Assembly (NCBI RefSeq): GCF_009770985.1
Contig: NZ_WSRW01000001.1
Span: 372,001-436,000, forward strand
Reading direction: 5' to 3'
From: Mucilaginibacter lacusdianchii
GTDB taxonomy: Bacteria > Bacteroidota > Bacteroidia > Sphingobacteriales > Sphingobacteriaceae
Length of the DNA: 64,000 nt
Position 1 is the first letter of the stretch. Each line of letters begins with the position of its first letter. Under the pieces are notes generated by a model, which did no database searches, was not told the DNA's origin, and saw only the letters and a list, made by a program, of their open reading frames with translations. The position numbers were made by a program, and so were the translations under genes. Positions 26,283-35,215 of this stretch are shown one piece after another.

Positions 26283-26837
26283 ATGTTCTTAGAATCGGCC
26301 AGATTGAAATTGATAGCCTTAAACCACCAGCAGTTATTACTGTGCCGGGCTAATCGGGCTGCGCTTGAAAAATCGCTGAGTTTAAAGCAATCGAACTTGA
26401 AGGTCCCGATCCTATTTCAAAGGGAAATGGCCGAAGCCATGCAAAATATATGGCTGCCTGATACCTTAAGATATCCTGACCTGTATACCTGGTATACCAA
26501 TTGGGAAATTATTGATAAAAGCATTAATACAGCCGTAGGCAGTATTGGATTTGGCGGTTACCCTGATGATTATGGCGAAACATCCGTTGGTTATATGATA
26601 GACCAGCACCACTGGGGCAAAGGTTATGCTACAGAGGCATTACTTACTATATTACAATGGGGGTTTTCTTTTAGTGTGCTGAAAACGATTGTTGCTGATA
26701 CATCAGTTGATAATATCGCATCACAAAAAGTATTATTAAAGGTTGGTTTTAAACAAGTAAGAGCAGGAACGAAATTGCTGTTTTATAAACTACAGAAACG
26801 CCAATTGCTTCTAAAGGACTTTTTAAAAGCTCTGTAA
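26283..26837 (+). CDS. GNAT family N-acetyltransferase (RimJ/RimL-like)
   Basis: 184 aa from ATG 26283; the frame extends upstream to a TTG at 26244 but those 13 residues do not look like part of the fold. Motif A is 'YMIDQHHWGKGYATEALLTI' split around residues 102-120 (G-K-G-Y-A-T), followed by 'VDNIASQKVLLKVGFKQVRAGTKLLFYKL', typical of RimJ/RimL-type Acetyltransf_3 enzymes. Substrate unknown. It lies 28 bp upstream of the Crp/Fnr gene on the same strand and may be co-transcribed with it. Confidence 0.85.
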   Translation: MFLESARLKLIALNHQQLLLCRANRAALEKSLSLKQSNLKVPILFQREMAEAMQNIWLPDTLRYPDLYTWYTNWEIIDKSINTAVGSIGFGGYPDDYGETSVGYMIDQHHWGKGYATEALLTILQWGFSFSVLKTIVADTSVDNIASQKVLLKVGFKQVRAGTKLLFYKLQKRQLLLKDFLKAL

Positions 26838-26864
26838 CTCGCACTAAAAAACTCTAATTTACAT

Positions 26865-27434
26865 ATGTACAATGCACTGCTTAACCATATTCAAAAGTTT
26901 GTTCAACTCACTAATGATGAGCAAAAACTTGTTATAAGTTATCTTAAATATGAGGAGATAAATAAAAAGCATTATTTGTTTAGCGAAGGCGACAAGTGCA
27001 ATGCACAATACTTCGTAATTGAAGGATGTGTAAGAATGTATTTCGTTAAAAAAAGCGGTACAGAACAAATTGTACAGTTTGGTATCGATAACTGGTGGAT
27101 AACCGATTATACTAGTTTTACTTCACATACCCCTACAGCATTTTACCTGCAAGCGGTACAAGAGAGTAAACTAATAATACTTAAGCAGGATAAGCAAGAA
27201 GAATTACTGAGCATATTGCCTAAGCTGGAACATTATTTCAGGCGTATATATCAACGTGCTTATGCCGCGGCGCAAACCCGGTTAATCTTTTTTACAGACC
27301 TTTCAGGTGAAGAAAAGTATCACCATTTTGCCAGCCGATTTCCTGAATTTGTGCAGCGTGTACCGCAGTACATGCTCGCATCCTACTTAGGCTTCTCGCC
27401 AGAGTTTCTAAGTCGTTTAAGGGCAAAACAGTAG
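26865..27434 (+). CDS. Crp/Fnr family transcriptional regulator
   Basis: 189 aa. N-terminal cyclic-nucleotide-binding-type beta roll (about 20-120: 'KKHYLFSEGDKCNAQYFVIEGCVRMYF'), dimer helix (120-140), C-terminal winged helix with 'PQYMLASYLGFSPEFLSRLRAKQ' in pieces. The recognition helix has Glu180, Ser183 and Arg184 (E-x-x-S-R), the arrangement FNR uses to read TTGAT half-sites. It lacks the N-terminal four-Cys cluster of FNR, so it is not an Fe-S oxygen sensor of that type. A perfect TTGAT-N4-ATCAA palindrome lies just downstream, before the AhpD-like gene it probably controls. Confidence 0.9.
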   Translation: MYNALLNHIQKFVQLTNDEQKLVISYLKYEEINKKHYLFSEGDKCNAQYFVIEGCVRMYFVKKSGTEQIVQFGIDNWWITDYTSFTSHTPTAFYLQAVQESKLIILKQDKQEELLSILPKLEHYFRRIYQRAYAAAQTRLIFFTDLSGEEKYHHFASRFPEFVQRVPQYMLASYLGFSPEFLSRLRAKQ

Positions 27435-27446
27435 CTTATATCGTTT

Positions 27447-27462
27447 CTTGATCATGATCAAG
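27447..27462. promoter_or_regulatory. FNR-type operator box (TTGATCATGATCAA)
   Basis: A perfect 16-bp palindrome, CTTGATCATGATCAAG, whose core is an exact TTGATnnnnATCAA box. It sits 12 bp after the Crp/Fnr stop and 80 bp before the AhpD-like start, placed as an activator site for that gene. A TGATCAA half-site at 27513-27519 may be a second contact. Confidence 0.65.
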
Positions 27463-27541
27463 ATTTTTGTGCCGTTGTATGTTGACATTTGCTAATACAA
27501 TGGCTGGCCAGCTGATCAATTAATACAACAAATCAAAAATC

Positions 27542-27982
27542 ATGGAAACCAGAATCAATATTAACCAGGTAGATCCCGAGGCTTACAAAGCTATGATGAC
27601 TTTAGAAACTTATGTGCATAAAAGCGGGTTGAACCGCAACCATTACGAACTCATTAAAATACGAGCCTCACAAATAAATGGCTGTGCCTTTTGCCTGGAT
27701 ATGCATACTAAAGACGCGCGCAAATTAGGTGAAAGCGAACAGCGTATTTATTTACTTAACGCATGGCACGAAACGACGCTTTTTACAGAAACAGAACGAG
27801 CAATTCTTTCACTCACTGAAGAAATAACAAAAATACAGAACGGTGTAAGCGCGGAAACTTACAGCAACGCTGTAAAAGTATTAGGTGAAAATACAACCGC
27901 TCAGGTAATCATGGCAGCAGTAACTATCAACGCCTGGAATCGCATTGCTATCACAACGCAATTACAACCGGCATTAGCGTAA
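27542..27982 (+). CDS. AhpD-like carboxymuconolactone decarboxylase family protein
   Basis: 146 aa. The core 'LIKIRASQINGCAFCLDMHTKDARKLGES' (in pieces) holds the CxxC plus downstream His that define AhpD-type alkylhydroperoxidase proteins, with Cys60 and Cys63 as the likely redox pair and the His proton relay. Such proteins reduce peroxides or act as redox adaptors. It lies just downstream of a Crp/Fnr regulator and an FNR-type box, so it is probably its regulated target. It ends at a perfect terminator shared with rplQ. Confidence 0.9.
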   Translation: METRININQVDPEAYKAMMTLETYVHKSGLNRNHYELIKIRASQINGCAFCLDMHTKDARKLGESEQRIYLLNAWHETTLFTETERAILSLTEEITKIQNGVSAETYSNAVKVLGENTTAQVIMAAVTINAWNRIAITTQLQPALA

Positions 27983-27988
27983 AACGGT

Positions 27989-28034
27989 ACAAACAAAAAA
28001 GCCCTGCTCGTTTGAGCAGGGCTTTTTTGTTTGT
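27989..28034. terminator. Terminator of the S10-spc-alpha transcript (bidirectional)
   Basis: 46 bp: perfect 21-nt arms 27989-28009 and 28014-28034 around GTTT, with GCCCTGCTC as the GC core and A/T-runs both sides. It ends rplQ on the minus strand and the AhpD-like gene on the plus strand. Confidence 0.9.
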
Positions 28035-28046
28035 GTAATCTAAAAA

Positions 28047-28595
28047 TTACTCGCCTTTTTCAGCGTTTTCCTCATTTTGTGCAGGTGCATTTACAGTTGT
28101 AGTATCATCAGCAACAACTGCGTCATCAGCTGGAGTAACTTCTGCAGTTGCAGCTGGAGCAGCAACTTTAGCTTTACCACCACGACGTGAACGACGGGTT
28201 GCAGCCGGAGCCGCAGCAGCGTTAGCACCGTATACAGTGTTATAGTCTACCAACTCGATGATCGCCATCTCAGCGTTGTCACCTAAACGGTTTTCTAATT
28301 TAATGATACGAGTGTAACCACCTGGACGGGTAGCGATTTTCTCTGCAATTTCACGGAACAAAATAGTAACCGCGTCTTTGTTTTGCAAATAGCTAAATAC
28401 AGTACGACGTGAGTGAGTAGTATCGCTTTTAGATTTGGTTAACAAAGGCTCAACATAAACACGCAGTGCTTTTGCTTTTGCCAGTGTTGTAGTGATACGC
28501 TTATGCAAGATAAGCGATGAAGCCATGTTACCCATCATCGCTTTACGATGACTGTCTGTACGGCCTAAGTGGTTGTGTTTTTTACCGTGTCTCAT
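28047..28595 (-). CDS. rplQ: 50S ribosomal protein L17 (bL17) with Ala-rich tail
   Basis: 182 aa. The first ~115 residues are the normal L17 fold ('[21 protein letters not shown]' start, '[13 protein letters not shown]', '[25 protein letters not shown]'). The last ~65 residues are an Ala/Val/Thr-rich, acidic low-complexity extension (runs such as [15 protein letters not shown] and [10 protein letters not shown]) absent from the E. coli protein (127 aa). It lies last in the superoperon, after rpoA and a 136-bp gap containing a hairpin. Confidence 0.96.
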   Translation of the reverse strand: MRHGKKHNHLGRTDSHRKAMMGNMASSLILHKRITTTLAKAKALRVYVEPLLTKSKSDTTHSRRTVFSYLQNKDAVTILFREIAEKIATRPGGYTRIIKLENRLGDNAEMAIIELVDYNTVYGANAAAAPAATRRSRRGGKAKVAAPAATAEVTPADDAVVADDTTTVNAPAQNEENAEKGE

Positions 28596-28682
28596 TGTTT
28601 TGTTTGTTGTGGCACGTGCATACCGTTGGGCGGCGTATTATCGTCAAGCCCGCGGAATTACGCCAGATTATAGAAATAAAAA

Positions 28683-28724
28683 GTGAGTAGTGAAAAACAA
28701 CCTCATGTTGCCTTCGCTACTCAC
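28683..28724. repeat. Inverted repeat between rpoA and rplQ
   Basis: GTGAGTAGTGAA (28683-28694) pairs with TTCGCTACTCAC (28713-28724) with one mismatch, around a loop that contains a CAAC/GTTG mini-stem. No T-run follows in either direction. Confidence 0.6.
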
Positions 28725-28731
28725 CAAGTGA

Positions 28732-29724
28732 TTACTCTTCGTCGAGTTTGTATTTTGACAGGTTCATACCAAAAGATAAGCCTTTTGATTTAACCAGGTC
28801 TTGAATCTCTGTCAGTGATTTTTTACCGAAGTTTCTGAATTTTAACATATCAGCCACGTCGTAAGAAACCAAATCAGCTAGGCTGCGAATATCGGCTGCT
28901 TTTAAGCAGTTCAACGCACGAACTGATAAATCAAGATCAACTAATTCAGTTTTCAAGATTTTGCGCATATGCAGAATCTCTTCATCAACTTCTTTGGTTT
29001 CTTCCTTAGCTTGAGCTTCCAGCATCATGTTCTCATCAGAGAACAACATGAAGTGTTGAATCAAGATCTTAGCAGCTTCTTTCAAAGCGTCTTCAGGATG
29101 AACAGAACCATCAGTAGCAATATCCAGAACTAATTTCTCATAGTCAGTTTTTTGCTCAACACGATAGTTTTCGATGGTATATTTTACGTTTTTAATTGGC
29201 GTGTAGATAGAATCTACAGCAATTACACCTAAAGCAGCATCCGGGTTTTTGTTCTCTTCACTCGGTACGTAACCACGACCTTTGTTAACAGTCAGCTCAA
29301 CTTCTAATGTGATTGAAGGATCCATGTTGCAAAGCAGCAAATCTGGGTTCAATACGGTAAAGTTGTTAGAGAACTTAGTAATATCGCCGGCTTTGAATGT
29401 ATCCTGACCATTGATAATTACAAAGATTTTTTCTAAATCGCCTGATTCACCAGTCTTTTTAAATCTAACCTGTTTCAGGTTCAAGATGATTTCGGTTACG
29501 TCTTCAACCACACCTTTGATAGTTGAAAACTCATGAGTTACTCCTGAGAAACGAACAGAAGTAATAGCATAACCTTCCAGTGATGACAGTAAGATACGAC
29601 GTAAAGCATTACCTATGGTTACACCGAAGCCTGGTTCTAACGGACGGAACTCAAACGTACCCTCAAAGTCAGTCGACTTCTGCATGATAACCTTGTCAGG
29701 TTTTTGGAATGCTAATATTGCCAT
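28732..29724 (-). CDS. rpoA: DNA-directed RNA polymerase subunit alpha
   Basis: 330 aa. The N-terminal domain (1-~230) forms the assembly dimer ('[31 protein letters not shown]' in pieces is diagnostic). A linker is followed by the C-terminal domain with '[34 protein letters not shown]' split around 270-305, the helix-hairpin-helix that touches UP elements and activators. Normal length. In the alpha operon between rpsD and rplQ. Confidence 0.98.
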   Translation of the reverse strand: MAILAFQKPDKVIMQKSTDFEGTFEFRPLEPGFGVTIGNALRRILLSSLEGYAITSVRFSGVTHEFSTIKGVVEDVTEIILNLKQVRFKKTGESGDLEKIFVIINGQDTFKAGDITKFSNNFTVLNPDLLLCNMDPSITLEVELTVNKGRGYVPSEENKNPDAALGVIAVDSIYTPIKNVKYTIENYRVEQKTDYEKLVLDIATDGSVHPEDALKEAAKILIQHFMLFSDENMMLEAQAKEETKEVDEEILHMRKILKTELVDLDLSVRALNCLKAADIRSLADLVSYDVADMLKFRNFGKKSLTEIQDLVKSKGLSFGMNLSKYKLDEE

Positions 29725-29770
29725 TTATATGCTTTGTTTATTGGTTACTTATTAAACAGATATAAGACAT

Positions 29771-29822
29771 GGAATGTCAGATATGAGGCTTCCTTTCGGA
29801 AAATTCCCAAATCTAACATCCC
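29771..29822 (-). repeat. Imperfect inverted repeat between rpsD and rpoA
   Basis: Arms 29771-29788 and 29805-29822 (18 nt). Of five differences, three are G-U pairs when read as minus-strand RNA. The loop contains its own TTCC/GGAA stem. No T-run; it occupies the rpsD-rpoA gap. Confidence 0.55.
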
Positions 29823-29841
29823 ATATCTCAAATCCAAATTG

Positions 29842-30450
29842 TTATTTAGAGTATAACTCGACGATTAAGTTTTCTTTGATATTCTCAGGAATCTCATCGC
29901 GGTTAGGATAGTTAAGCAACTTACCGCTTAGCGCAGCTGCATCCCATTCAAACCAGCTATATTTGTTTATTTTACGGCCAGCCACTGAATTACTGATAGC
30001 CTCTAAAGATTTTGATTTCTCACGAACGGCAATTACGTCACCAGCTTTCAAAGTGTATGAAGGAATGTTCACCACTTCGCCGTTTACTGTAATGTGTTTG
30101 TGACCTACCAACTGACGTGCAGCTGAACGTGTAGGCGCAATACCTAAACGGTATACAGCATTATCTAAACGAGCTTCCAATAATTGAAGCAAGTTAGTAC
30201 CAGTAATGCCTTCACGAGCAGAAGCTTTGTGAAACAAGTTTTCGAAGTAACGCTCTAATACACCATAAGTGTATTTAACTTTTTGCTTCTCTTGTAACTG
30301 AACAGCGTACTCAGATTGTTTACCTCTACGTTTAGACACGCCATGCATACCTGGAGGATAATTTTTTCTTTCTAACACTTTATCAGGACCGAAGATCGGC
30401 TCTCTGAATTTACGTGCAATTTTGGACTTTGGTCCGGTATATCTAGCCAT
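29842..30450 (-). CDS. rpsD: 30S ribosomal protein S4 (uS4)
   Basis: 202 aa. Primary 16S rRNA-binding protein nucleating 30S assembly. Start '[18 protein letters not shown]' and S4 RNA-binding domain '[31 protein letters not shown]' (in pieces, about 95-130) are clear. The zinc-finger Cys residues of some S4 proteins are absent (no Cys in the N-terminal 40 residues), so this is the zinc-free type. In E. coli S4 represses the alpha operon; whether the hairpin after rpsD plays that role here is unknown. Confidence 0.98.
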   Translation of the reverse strand: MARYTGPKSKIARKFREPIFGPDKVLERKNYPPGMHGVSKRRGKQSEYAVQLQEKQKVKYTYGVLERYFENLFHKASAREGITGTNLLQLLEARLDNAVYRLGIAPTRSAARQLVGHKHITVNGEVVNIPSYTLKAGDVIAVREKSKSLEAISNSVAGRKINKYSWFEWDAAALSGKLLNYPNRDEIPENIKENLIVELYSK

Positions 30451-30459
30451 TTTGTTGTG

Positions 30460-30508
30460 TTTTTAAAGTATCATACAACCTGTAGTTGCAGAATCTTAGC
30501 TTTAAAAA
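30460..30508. repeat. AT-rich inverted repeat between rpsK and rpsD
   Basis: TTTTTAAAG (30460-30468) pairs with CTTTAAAAA (30500-30508), with an inner CAAC/GTTG stem (30477-30487). It fills most of the 67-bp gap. Confidence 0.4.
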
Positions 30509-30517
30509 ATATATTAA

Positions 30518-30907
30518 TTAAACTCTTCTTCTTTTAGCCGGACGACAACCGTTGTGTGGCAATGGTGTGATGTCGCGGATAGTAGTAACTTCGATACCTG
30601 AAGTTTGCAGTGTACGGATAGCTGATTCACGACCAGCACCCGGGCCTTTAACAAATACTTCTACCTTACGTAAGCCTAAGTCATAAGCAACTTTACCGCA
30701 ATCGGCAGCAGCTTGTGAAGCAGCATATGGAGTGTTCTTTTTAGAACCCTTGAAACCCATTTTACCAGCTGAAGACCAAGATATTGCCTGACCTTGGCTG
30801 TTGGTTAAAGTGATGATAATGTTGTTAAAAGTAGCGTTTACGTGTGCTTGACCCACAGGCTCAACAATCACAATACGCTTTTTGGTTACTTTTTTAGCTT
30901 TAGCCAT
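30518..30907 (-). CDS. rpsK: 30S ribosomal protein S11 (uS11)
   Basis: 129 aa. Platform protein near the E site. Conserved blocks '[21 protein letters not shown]', '[20 protein letters not shown]' and '[12 protein letters not shown]' with the basic end '[13 protein letters not shown]' identify it. Normal length. Followed by rpsD after 67 bp. Confidence 0.98.
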   Translation of the reverse strand: MAKAKKVTKKRIVIVEPVGQAHVNATFNNIIITLTNSQGQAISWSSAGKMGFKGSKKNTPYAASQAAADCGKVAYDLGLRKVEVFVKGPGAGRESAIRTLQTSGIEVTTIRDITPLPHNGCRPAKRRRV

Positions 30908-30923
30908 TTTTTTAATTATTGAC

Positions 30924-31015
30924 TCAATGAATTACTGGATTAGCGAATAATCAGGACTCATTGATCGTTGGATAATTGTTATATTCCTAATGACCGGAGC
31001 AAACTCCAGTCATTA
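30924..31015. repeat. Two stem structures between rpsM and rpsK
   Basis: First stem: TCAATGA (30924-30930)/TCATTGA (30958-30964) enclosing GATTA/TAATC (30938-30942/30948-30952). Second stem: 12-nt arms 30988-30999 and 31004-31015 with one mismatch around CAAA. Together they fill the 116-bp gap. Confidence 0.55.
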
Positions 31016-31023
31016 ATCATTTA

Positions 31024-31401
31024 TTACTTAGTAGCTTTTTTCTTGTTAGCAACTGTTTTACGTTTACCTTTACGGGTACGTGAATTGTTCTTGGTACGCT
31101 GACCACGCAGAGGTAATCCTTTACGGTGACGGGTACCACGGTAGCAACCGATATCCATTAAACGTTTAATGTTCAGTTGAACTTCTGAACGTAAAGCACC
31201 TTCTACTTTGATTTGATCGTTGATAATACCACGAATGGCAGCTAACTGATCGTCGCTCCAATCTTGTACCTTAGTATCGCGAGAGATACCAGCCTGATCT
31301 AAAATTGCTTGTGCAGTTGAGCGGCCAACACCATAAATGTAAGTAAGACCAATCTCTCCTCTTTTGTTTCTTGGTAAATCAATACCTGAAATCCTTGCCA
31401 T
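31024..31401 (-). CDS. rpsM: 30S ribosomal protein S13 (uS13)
   Basis: 125 aa. Head protein forming the bridge to the 50S subunit and touching P-site tRNA. '[26 protein letters not shown]' (in pieces), '[27 protein letters not shown]' and the basic tail are diagnostic. Normal length. First gene after rpmJ, with a 75-bp gap that holds a small GC hairpin. Confidence 0.98.
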   Translation of the reverse strand: MARISGIDLPRNKRGEIGLTYIYGVGRSTAQAILDQAGISRDTKVQDWSDDQLAAIRGIINDQIKVEGALRSEVQLNIKRLMDIGCYRGTRHRKGLPLRGQRTKNNSRTRKGKRKTVANKKKATK

Positions 31402-31476
31402 GTTTGTAAATTGTTTTTAAGATGAACGACCGAACGGCGGGCCACCGTTGTACGGATAACGTTCCAATGTTTTTAA

Positions 31477-31593
31477 TTAACCCTGACGTTGCTTGAACTT
31501 AGGGTTCTTTTTGTTAATAACGTAAAGCTTACCTTTGCGGCGGATGATTTTGCAATCAGCACTACGTTTTTTGATGGATGCTCTAACTTTCAT
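31477..31593 (-). CDS. rpmJ: 50S ribosomal protein L36 (bL36), zinc-free type
   Basis: 38 codons from ATG at 31593 to TAA at 31477-31479, 7 bp after infA. Start [15 protein letters not shown] and end PKFKQRQG are clear L36. Only Cys14 remains of the four zinc ligands: positions 11, 27 and 33 are Ser, Asn and Phe, so it is a C-minus form that should not bind zinc. Confidence 0.95.
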   Translation of the reverse strand: MKVRASIKKRSADCKIIRRKGKLYVINKKNPKFKQRQG

Positions 31594-31600
31594 CGCTTGT

Positions 31601-31819
31601 TTATTTATATCTGTAAGTTATTCTACCTTTGGTTAAATCATACGGACTCATTTCCAACTTAACCCTGTCACCAGGTAAGATTTTAATGTAGTGCATACGC
31701 ATCTTGCCTGATATATGCGCAATAATCTCATGACCATTTTCCAGTTCCACCCTAAACATAGCATTTGATAATGCTTCTCTGATAGTACCGTCTTGCTCAA
31801 TCGAGGATTGTTTCGCCAT
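31601..31819 (-). CDS. infA: Translation initiation factor IF-1
   Basis: 72 aa, the standard length. Single OB-fold domain with '[47 protein letters not shown]' in pieces. Blocks the A site during initiation. It lies between map and rpmJ, the usual place in Bacteroidetes. A -7-like element lies 46 bp upstream, so it may also be transcribed separately. Confidence 0.98.
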   Translation of the reverse strand: MAKQSSIEQDGTIREALSNAMFRVELENGHEIIAHISGKMRMHYIKILPGDRVKLEMSPYDLTKGRITYRYK

Positions 31820-31843
31820 ATTTTACTGATTATTACTTGTTTA

Positions 31844-31872
31844 TAACCGACCTAAATCGGGTTGCAAAAATA
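31844..31872 (-). promoter_or_regulatory. Candidate internal promoter and hairpin before infA
   Basis: Minus-strand TATTTTTG (31865-31872) fits TAnnTTTG; no clear -33 TTG. Downstream of it the leader contains AACCGA/TCGGGTT (31845-31862), a small hairpin before the infA start. Confidence 0.35.
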
Positions 31873-31886
31873 TAAAAAATATTTTA

Positions 31887-32675
31887 TTAATTGTTATTTT
31901 TTTCTAAAACTTCTTCGATGTAAGAAAAAGTAGATAGAATATCAGGCTGCCCTTTTTTAACAGCTACTGTATGCTCATAATGCGCCGAAGGCTTGCCGTC
32001 AACTGTCGAAACTGTCCAACCATCTTTCCAAAATTTAACACCGGCTTTACCAGCGTTGATCATCGGCTCGATGGCAATCACCATCCCTTCTTCCAGTTTA
32101 GTACCAGCACCCCTTTTACCGTAGTTAGGAACATCCGGCTTTTCATGCAGTTTTAAGCCAACACCATGGCCAACCAATTCTTTAACAACGCCGAAACCAT
32201 GCTTTTCAGCATGCTCCTGCACAGCGTAACCGATATCGCCAACACGCATGCCCGACACGGCCTTTTCAACGCCGCGTACTAAACATTCTTGTGTTACCTT
32301 CATCAATGTTTTAGCTGTTTCGCTTACCTCGCCCACTGCAAAAGTATAGGCAGAATCGCCATAGTAGTTGTTCTTGACAACACCGCAATCTATGGAAAGC
32401 AGATCGCCTTCTTTTAAAACGTGGTCACCAGGAAAACCGTGCACTACCTGATCGTTCATGGATATGCACAAAGAAAACGGGAAACCGTGGTAGTTCAAGA
32501 ACGCCGGAACACCACCGTTATCCCGTATAAAAGTTTCTGCTGCCTTATTCAAATCAATGGTCTTGATACCAGGTTTAATCATCTTGGCCATCTCGCCCAA
32601 AGTTTTCGACACAAGTAGAGCGCTTTCTCTAATCAGCTCTATTTCTTCAGCAGACTTGAAATGAATTTTTGCCAT
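31887..32675 (-). CDS. map: Methionine aminopeptidase type I
   Basis: 262 aa. Removes N-terminal Met from nascent proteins. Metal ligands: Asp in 'LLSIDCGVVKNNYYGDSAYTF' (two Asp), His in 'ELVGHGVGLKLHEKPDVPN', Glu in 'GMVIAIEPMIN' and the last Glu in 'AHYEHTVAV'. Short type-I form without a zinc-finger extension. Stands 7 bp after secY in the operon, as in many bacteria. Confidence 0.97.
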   Translation of the reverse strand: MAKIHFKSAEEIELIRESALLVSKTLGEMAKMIKPGIKTIDLNKAAETFIRDNGGVPAFLNYHGFPFSLCISMNDQVVHGFPGDHVLKEGDLLSIDCGVVKNNYYGDSAYTFAVGEVSETAKTLMKVTQECLVRGVEKAVSGMRVGDIGYAVQEHAEKHGFGVVKELVGHGVGLKLHEKPDVPNYGKRGAGTKLEEGMVIAIEPMINAGKAGVKFWKDGWTVSTVDGKPSAHYEHTVAVKKGQPDILSTFSYIEEVLEKNNN

Positions 32676-32682
32676 GTCAAAC

Positions 32683-34041
32683 TTAGATAGCCGGAGGTAC
32701 GGTACCAGCAGCAGTTGGAACTGCTGTACGGCCTTTTACTCTACCGGTTTTCATCAAACCGTCATAATGGCGCATTAGCAAATGACTCTCAATTTGTTGT
32801 AGAGTATCTAACACTACACCTACCAGAATGATCAACGAGGTACCGCCAAAGAAACGGGAAAATTGACTATTCACATGTGCCATATTAGCCAAAGCAGGTA
32901 TAACTGCAATGATCGCTAAAAAGATAGAGCCTGGTAAGGTAATACGTGAGATAACATTATCTATAAATTCAGACGTAGCATTACCTGGTGCAACACCCGG
33001 AATGAAACCGCCGTTCTTCTTCATGTCATCTGACATTTGTTTAGGATTTACAGTAATTGCTGTATAGAAATACGTAAACAGGATAATCAGAATGCCAAAT
33101 ACTAAGTTGTGCAACCATGATGTGTAACTTGACAGAGCAATCATTACACTGTTAGAAGCAACATTAGGAAAGAATGATGAAATCGTAGCCGGGATGAACA
33201 TTAATGCTTGCGCAAAGATGATAGGCATTACACCAGCTGCATTCACTTTTAACGGAATGTACTGACGAACGCCACCATATTGTTTGTTACCTACAATACG
33301 CTTAGCATATTGAACAGCAATTTTACGGGTACCCTGCACCACCAAGATGGTAAACATAATAACCGCAACGAGTGCCAATATTTCAACAATGAATAATAAC
33401 GGACCACCGGTAGCATTTTTACCGCTAACCCGTGACGTAAACTCGTCAACAATAGCAGCCGGCAATTGTGCAATGATCCCCGTCATGATGATTAAAGATA
33501 TACCGTTTCCGATACCTTTGTCTGTAATTTTTTCTCCCAACCACATTACAAATAATGTACCGGCGGTTAAAATGATTACTGATGAAAAAGTAAACAAGCC
33601 CTGACCCATAACCGGGCTGATAGCCGTTGGATTGATTTGCGAACGAACATATCCAACACCTTGTAATAAGGTAATTAGGATAGTTAGATAACGGGTCCAC
33701 TGGTTTAATTTAGTACGGCCGCTTTCGCCTTCTTTTTGCAACTTGGTAAAATAAGGTACAGCAATACCTAATAACTGCACCACAATTGATGCAGAAATAT
33801 ATGGCATTACCCCTAATGCAAAAATGGAGGCACGTGAAAACGAACCACCAGCAAACATATTCAATAAACCTAGCAAGCCTTCTTTATTGGCCTGGCTACC
33901 TAAAGCATTCGCATCAACACCCGGAAGTGCTACATATGAACCTACACGGTATATTAAAAGAAATAAGAGTGTGTTTATAATACGCACTCTTAAATCTTCA
34001 ATCTTCCAAATATTGGATAATGTGTTGAAAAAATTTTTCAT
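32683..34041 (-). CDS. secY: Protein translocase subunit SecY
   Basis: 452 aa with ten hydrophobic segments. Channel-forming subunit of the Sec translocon in the inner membrane. 'LLIYRVGSYVALPGVDANAL' at TM1, 'FALGVMPYISASIVVQLL' (plug/TM2 region), 'KFGGTSLIILVGVVLDTLQQIESHLLMRHYDGLMKTGRVKGR' split around the last loop (here RFFGGTSL) are typical. Normal length. Upstream rplO by 6 bp, downstream map by 7 bp: tight operon. Confidence 0.98.
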   Translation of the reverse strand: MKNFFNTLSNIWKIEDLRVRIINTLLFLLIYRVGSYVALPGVDANALGSQANKEGLLGLLNMFAGGSFSRASIFALGVMPYISASIVVQLLGIAVPYFTKLQKEGESGRTKLNQWTRYLTILITLLQGVGYVRSQINPTAISPVMGQGLFTFSSVIILTAGTLFVMWLGEKITDKGIGNGISLIIMTGIIAQLPAAIVDEFTSRVSGKNATGGPLLFIVEILALVAVIMFTILVVQGTRKIAVQYAKRIVGNKQYGGVRQYIPLKVNAAGVMPIIFAQALMFIPATISSFFPNVASNSVMIALSSYTSWLHNLVFGILIILFTYFYTAITVNPKQMSDDMKKNGGFIPGVAPGNATSEFIDNVISRITLPGSIFLAIIAVIPALANMAHVNSQFSRFFGGTSLIILVGVVLDTLQQIESHLLMRHYDGLMKTGRVKGRTAVPTAAGTVPPAI

Positions 34042-34047
34042 TTAAAA

Positions 34048-34494
34048 TTACAACTTAACGATTGAACCGCCTGCTGCTTCAATTGCTTTTTGAGCCGAAG
34101 CAGAAAACGCATGGGCTTGAACATCAACTTTAGCAGTCAGTGTACCACGACCCAGAATTTTCACTATGTCGTTTTTTGACACTAAACCGTGTTCTTTTAA
34201 TGTATCAAAGTTAATAGAAGATACTGAATAAGTATCAACTAATTGTTGTAAAGTATCTAAGTTGATACCATTGTACTCAACGCGGTTAGGATTTTTAAAA
34301 CCTACCTTAGGTAAGCGACGCTGTAATGGCATCTGACCACCTTCAAAACCAACTTTTGTGCTGGTACCTGAACGTGAGCCCGCACCTTTGTGACCACGGG
34401 TTGATGTACCGCCACGGCCTGAACCAGTACCACGGCCAATTCTTTTTCTATTTTTAGTAGAACCTTCTGCAGGTTTAAGATTACTTAAATTCAT
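34048..34494 (-). CDS. rplO: 50S ribosomal protein L15 (uL15)
   Basis: 148 aa. Start 'MNLSNLKPAEGSTKNRKRIGRG' in pieces, the Gly/Arg-rich 'GTGSGRGGTSTRGHKGAGSRSG' stretch and 'GFEGGQMPLQRRLPKVGF' are diagnostic. Late 50S assembly protein. Four-bp gap from rpmD. Confidence 0.98.
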   Translation of the reverse strand: MNLSNLKPAEGSTKNRKRIGRGTGSGRGGTSTRGHKGAGSRSGTSTKVGFEGGQMPLQRRLPKVGFKNPNRVEYNGINLDTLQQLVDTYSVSSINFDTLKEHGLVSKNDIVKILGRGTLTAKVDVQAHAFSASAQKAIEAAGGSIVKL

Positions 34495-34498
34495 AACA

Positions 34499-34678
34499 TT
34501 AAATGTTTTCTACTGCTACCAAATGATTAACTTTTCTAATCATGCCAATGATTGCAGGATTAGCTTCAACTTCAACGCTATGGTTAATTTTCTTTAAACC
34601 TAAAGCCTCGATGGTTTTTTTCTGGCGCTCGCTTCTATCGATCACGCTTTTAATCTGAGTTATTTTGATTTTCGCCAT
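34499..34678 (-). CDS. rpmD: 50S ribosomal protein L30 (uL30)
   Basis: 59 aa from ATG at 34676-34678 to TAA at 34499-34501. Sequence begins [20 protein letters not shown] and continues with '[32 protein letters not shown]' in pieces, the L30 pattern with the 'GL.K...V....P...GM...V.HLV' core. It fits exactly between rpsE (6 bp) and rplO (4 bp). Confidence 0.95.
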   Translation of the reverse strand: MAKIKITQIKSVIDRSERQKKTIEALGLKKINHSVEVEANPAIIGMIRKVNHLVAVENI

Positions 34679-34684
34679 GACTGA

Positions 34685-35203
34685 TTATCCGTTAAATACT
34701 TTACCTAAATTAACGCCACGGTGCTGAGCTACGGTATAAGCGTCGCGTAATTGCGCTAACGCTGATACGGTTGCTTTAACCACGTTGTGCGGGTTTGATG
34801 AACCTTTTGATTTTGCCAATACGTTGTGAACACCTGCTGACTCTAATACAGCACGCATTGCACCACCAGCAATTACACCGGTACCGTTAGAAGCTGGTTT
34901 GATGAAAACGAAGCCACCAGAAAATTTGCCGATTTGCTCGTGAGGTACAGTACCGTTAATGATAGGAACTTTTACCAAGTTCTTTTTAGCATCATCAATA
35001 CCTTTAGCAATTGCTTCAGTTACCTCTTTTGCTTTACCTAAACCGTAACCAACAACGCCGTTCTCATCACCCACTACCACGATAGCAGAAAAGCTGAAGG
35101 TACGGCCACCTTTGGTTACTTTGGCAACGCGTTGTATGCTCACCAAGCGATCTTTTAATTCAATCTCGCTCGTTTTTACTCTTTTAATATTTATAGTTGA
35201 CAT
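34685..35203 (-). CDS. rpsE: 30S ribosomal protein S5 (uS5)
   Basis: 172 aa. '[43 protein letters not shown]' (in pieces, dsRNA-binding-like domain) and '[36 protein letters not shown]' are diagnostic. Involved in decoding fidelity and mRNA unwinding at the entry channel. Normal length. Confidence 0.98.
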   Translation of the reverse strand: MSTINIKRVKTSEIELKDRLVSIQRVAKVTKGGRTFSFSAIVVVGDENGVVGYGLGKAKEVTEAIAKGIDDAKKNLVKVPIINGTVPHEQIGKFSGGFVFIKPASNGTGVIAGGAMRAVLESAGVHNVLAKSKGSSNPHNVVKATVSALAQLRDAYTVAQHRGVNLGKVFNG

Positions 35204-35215
35204 TACTCGTTTCGG

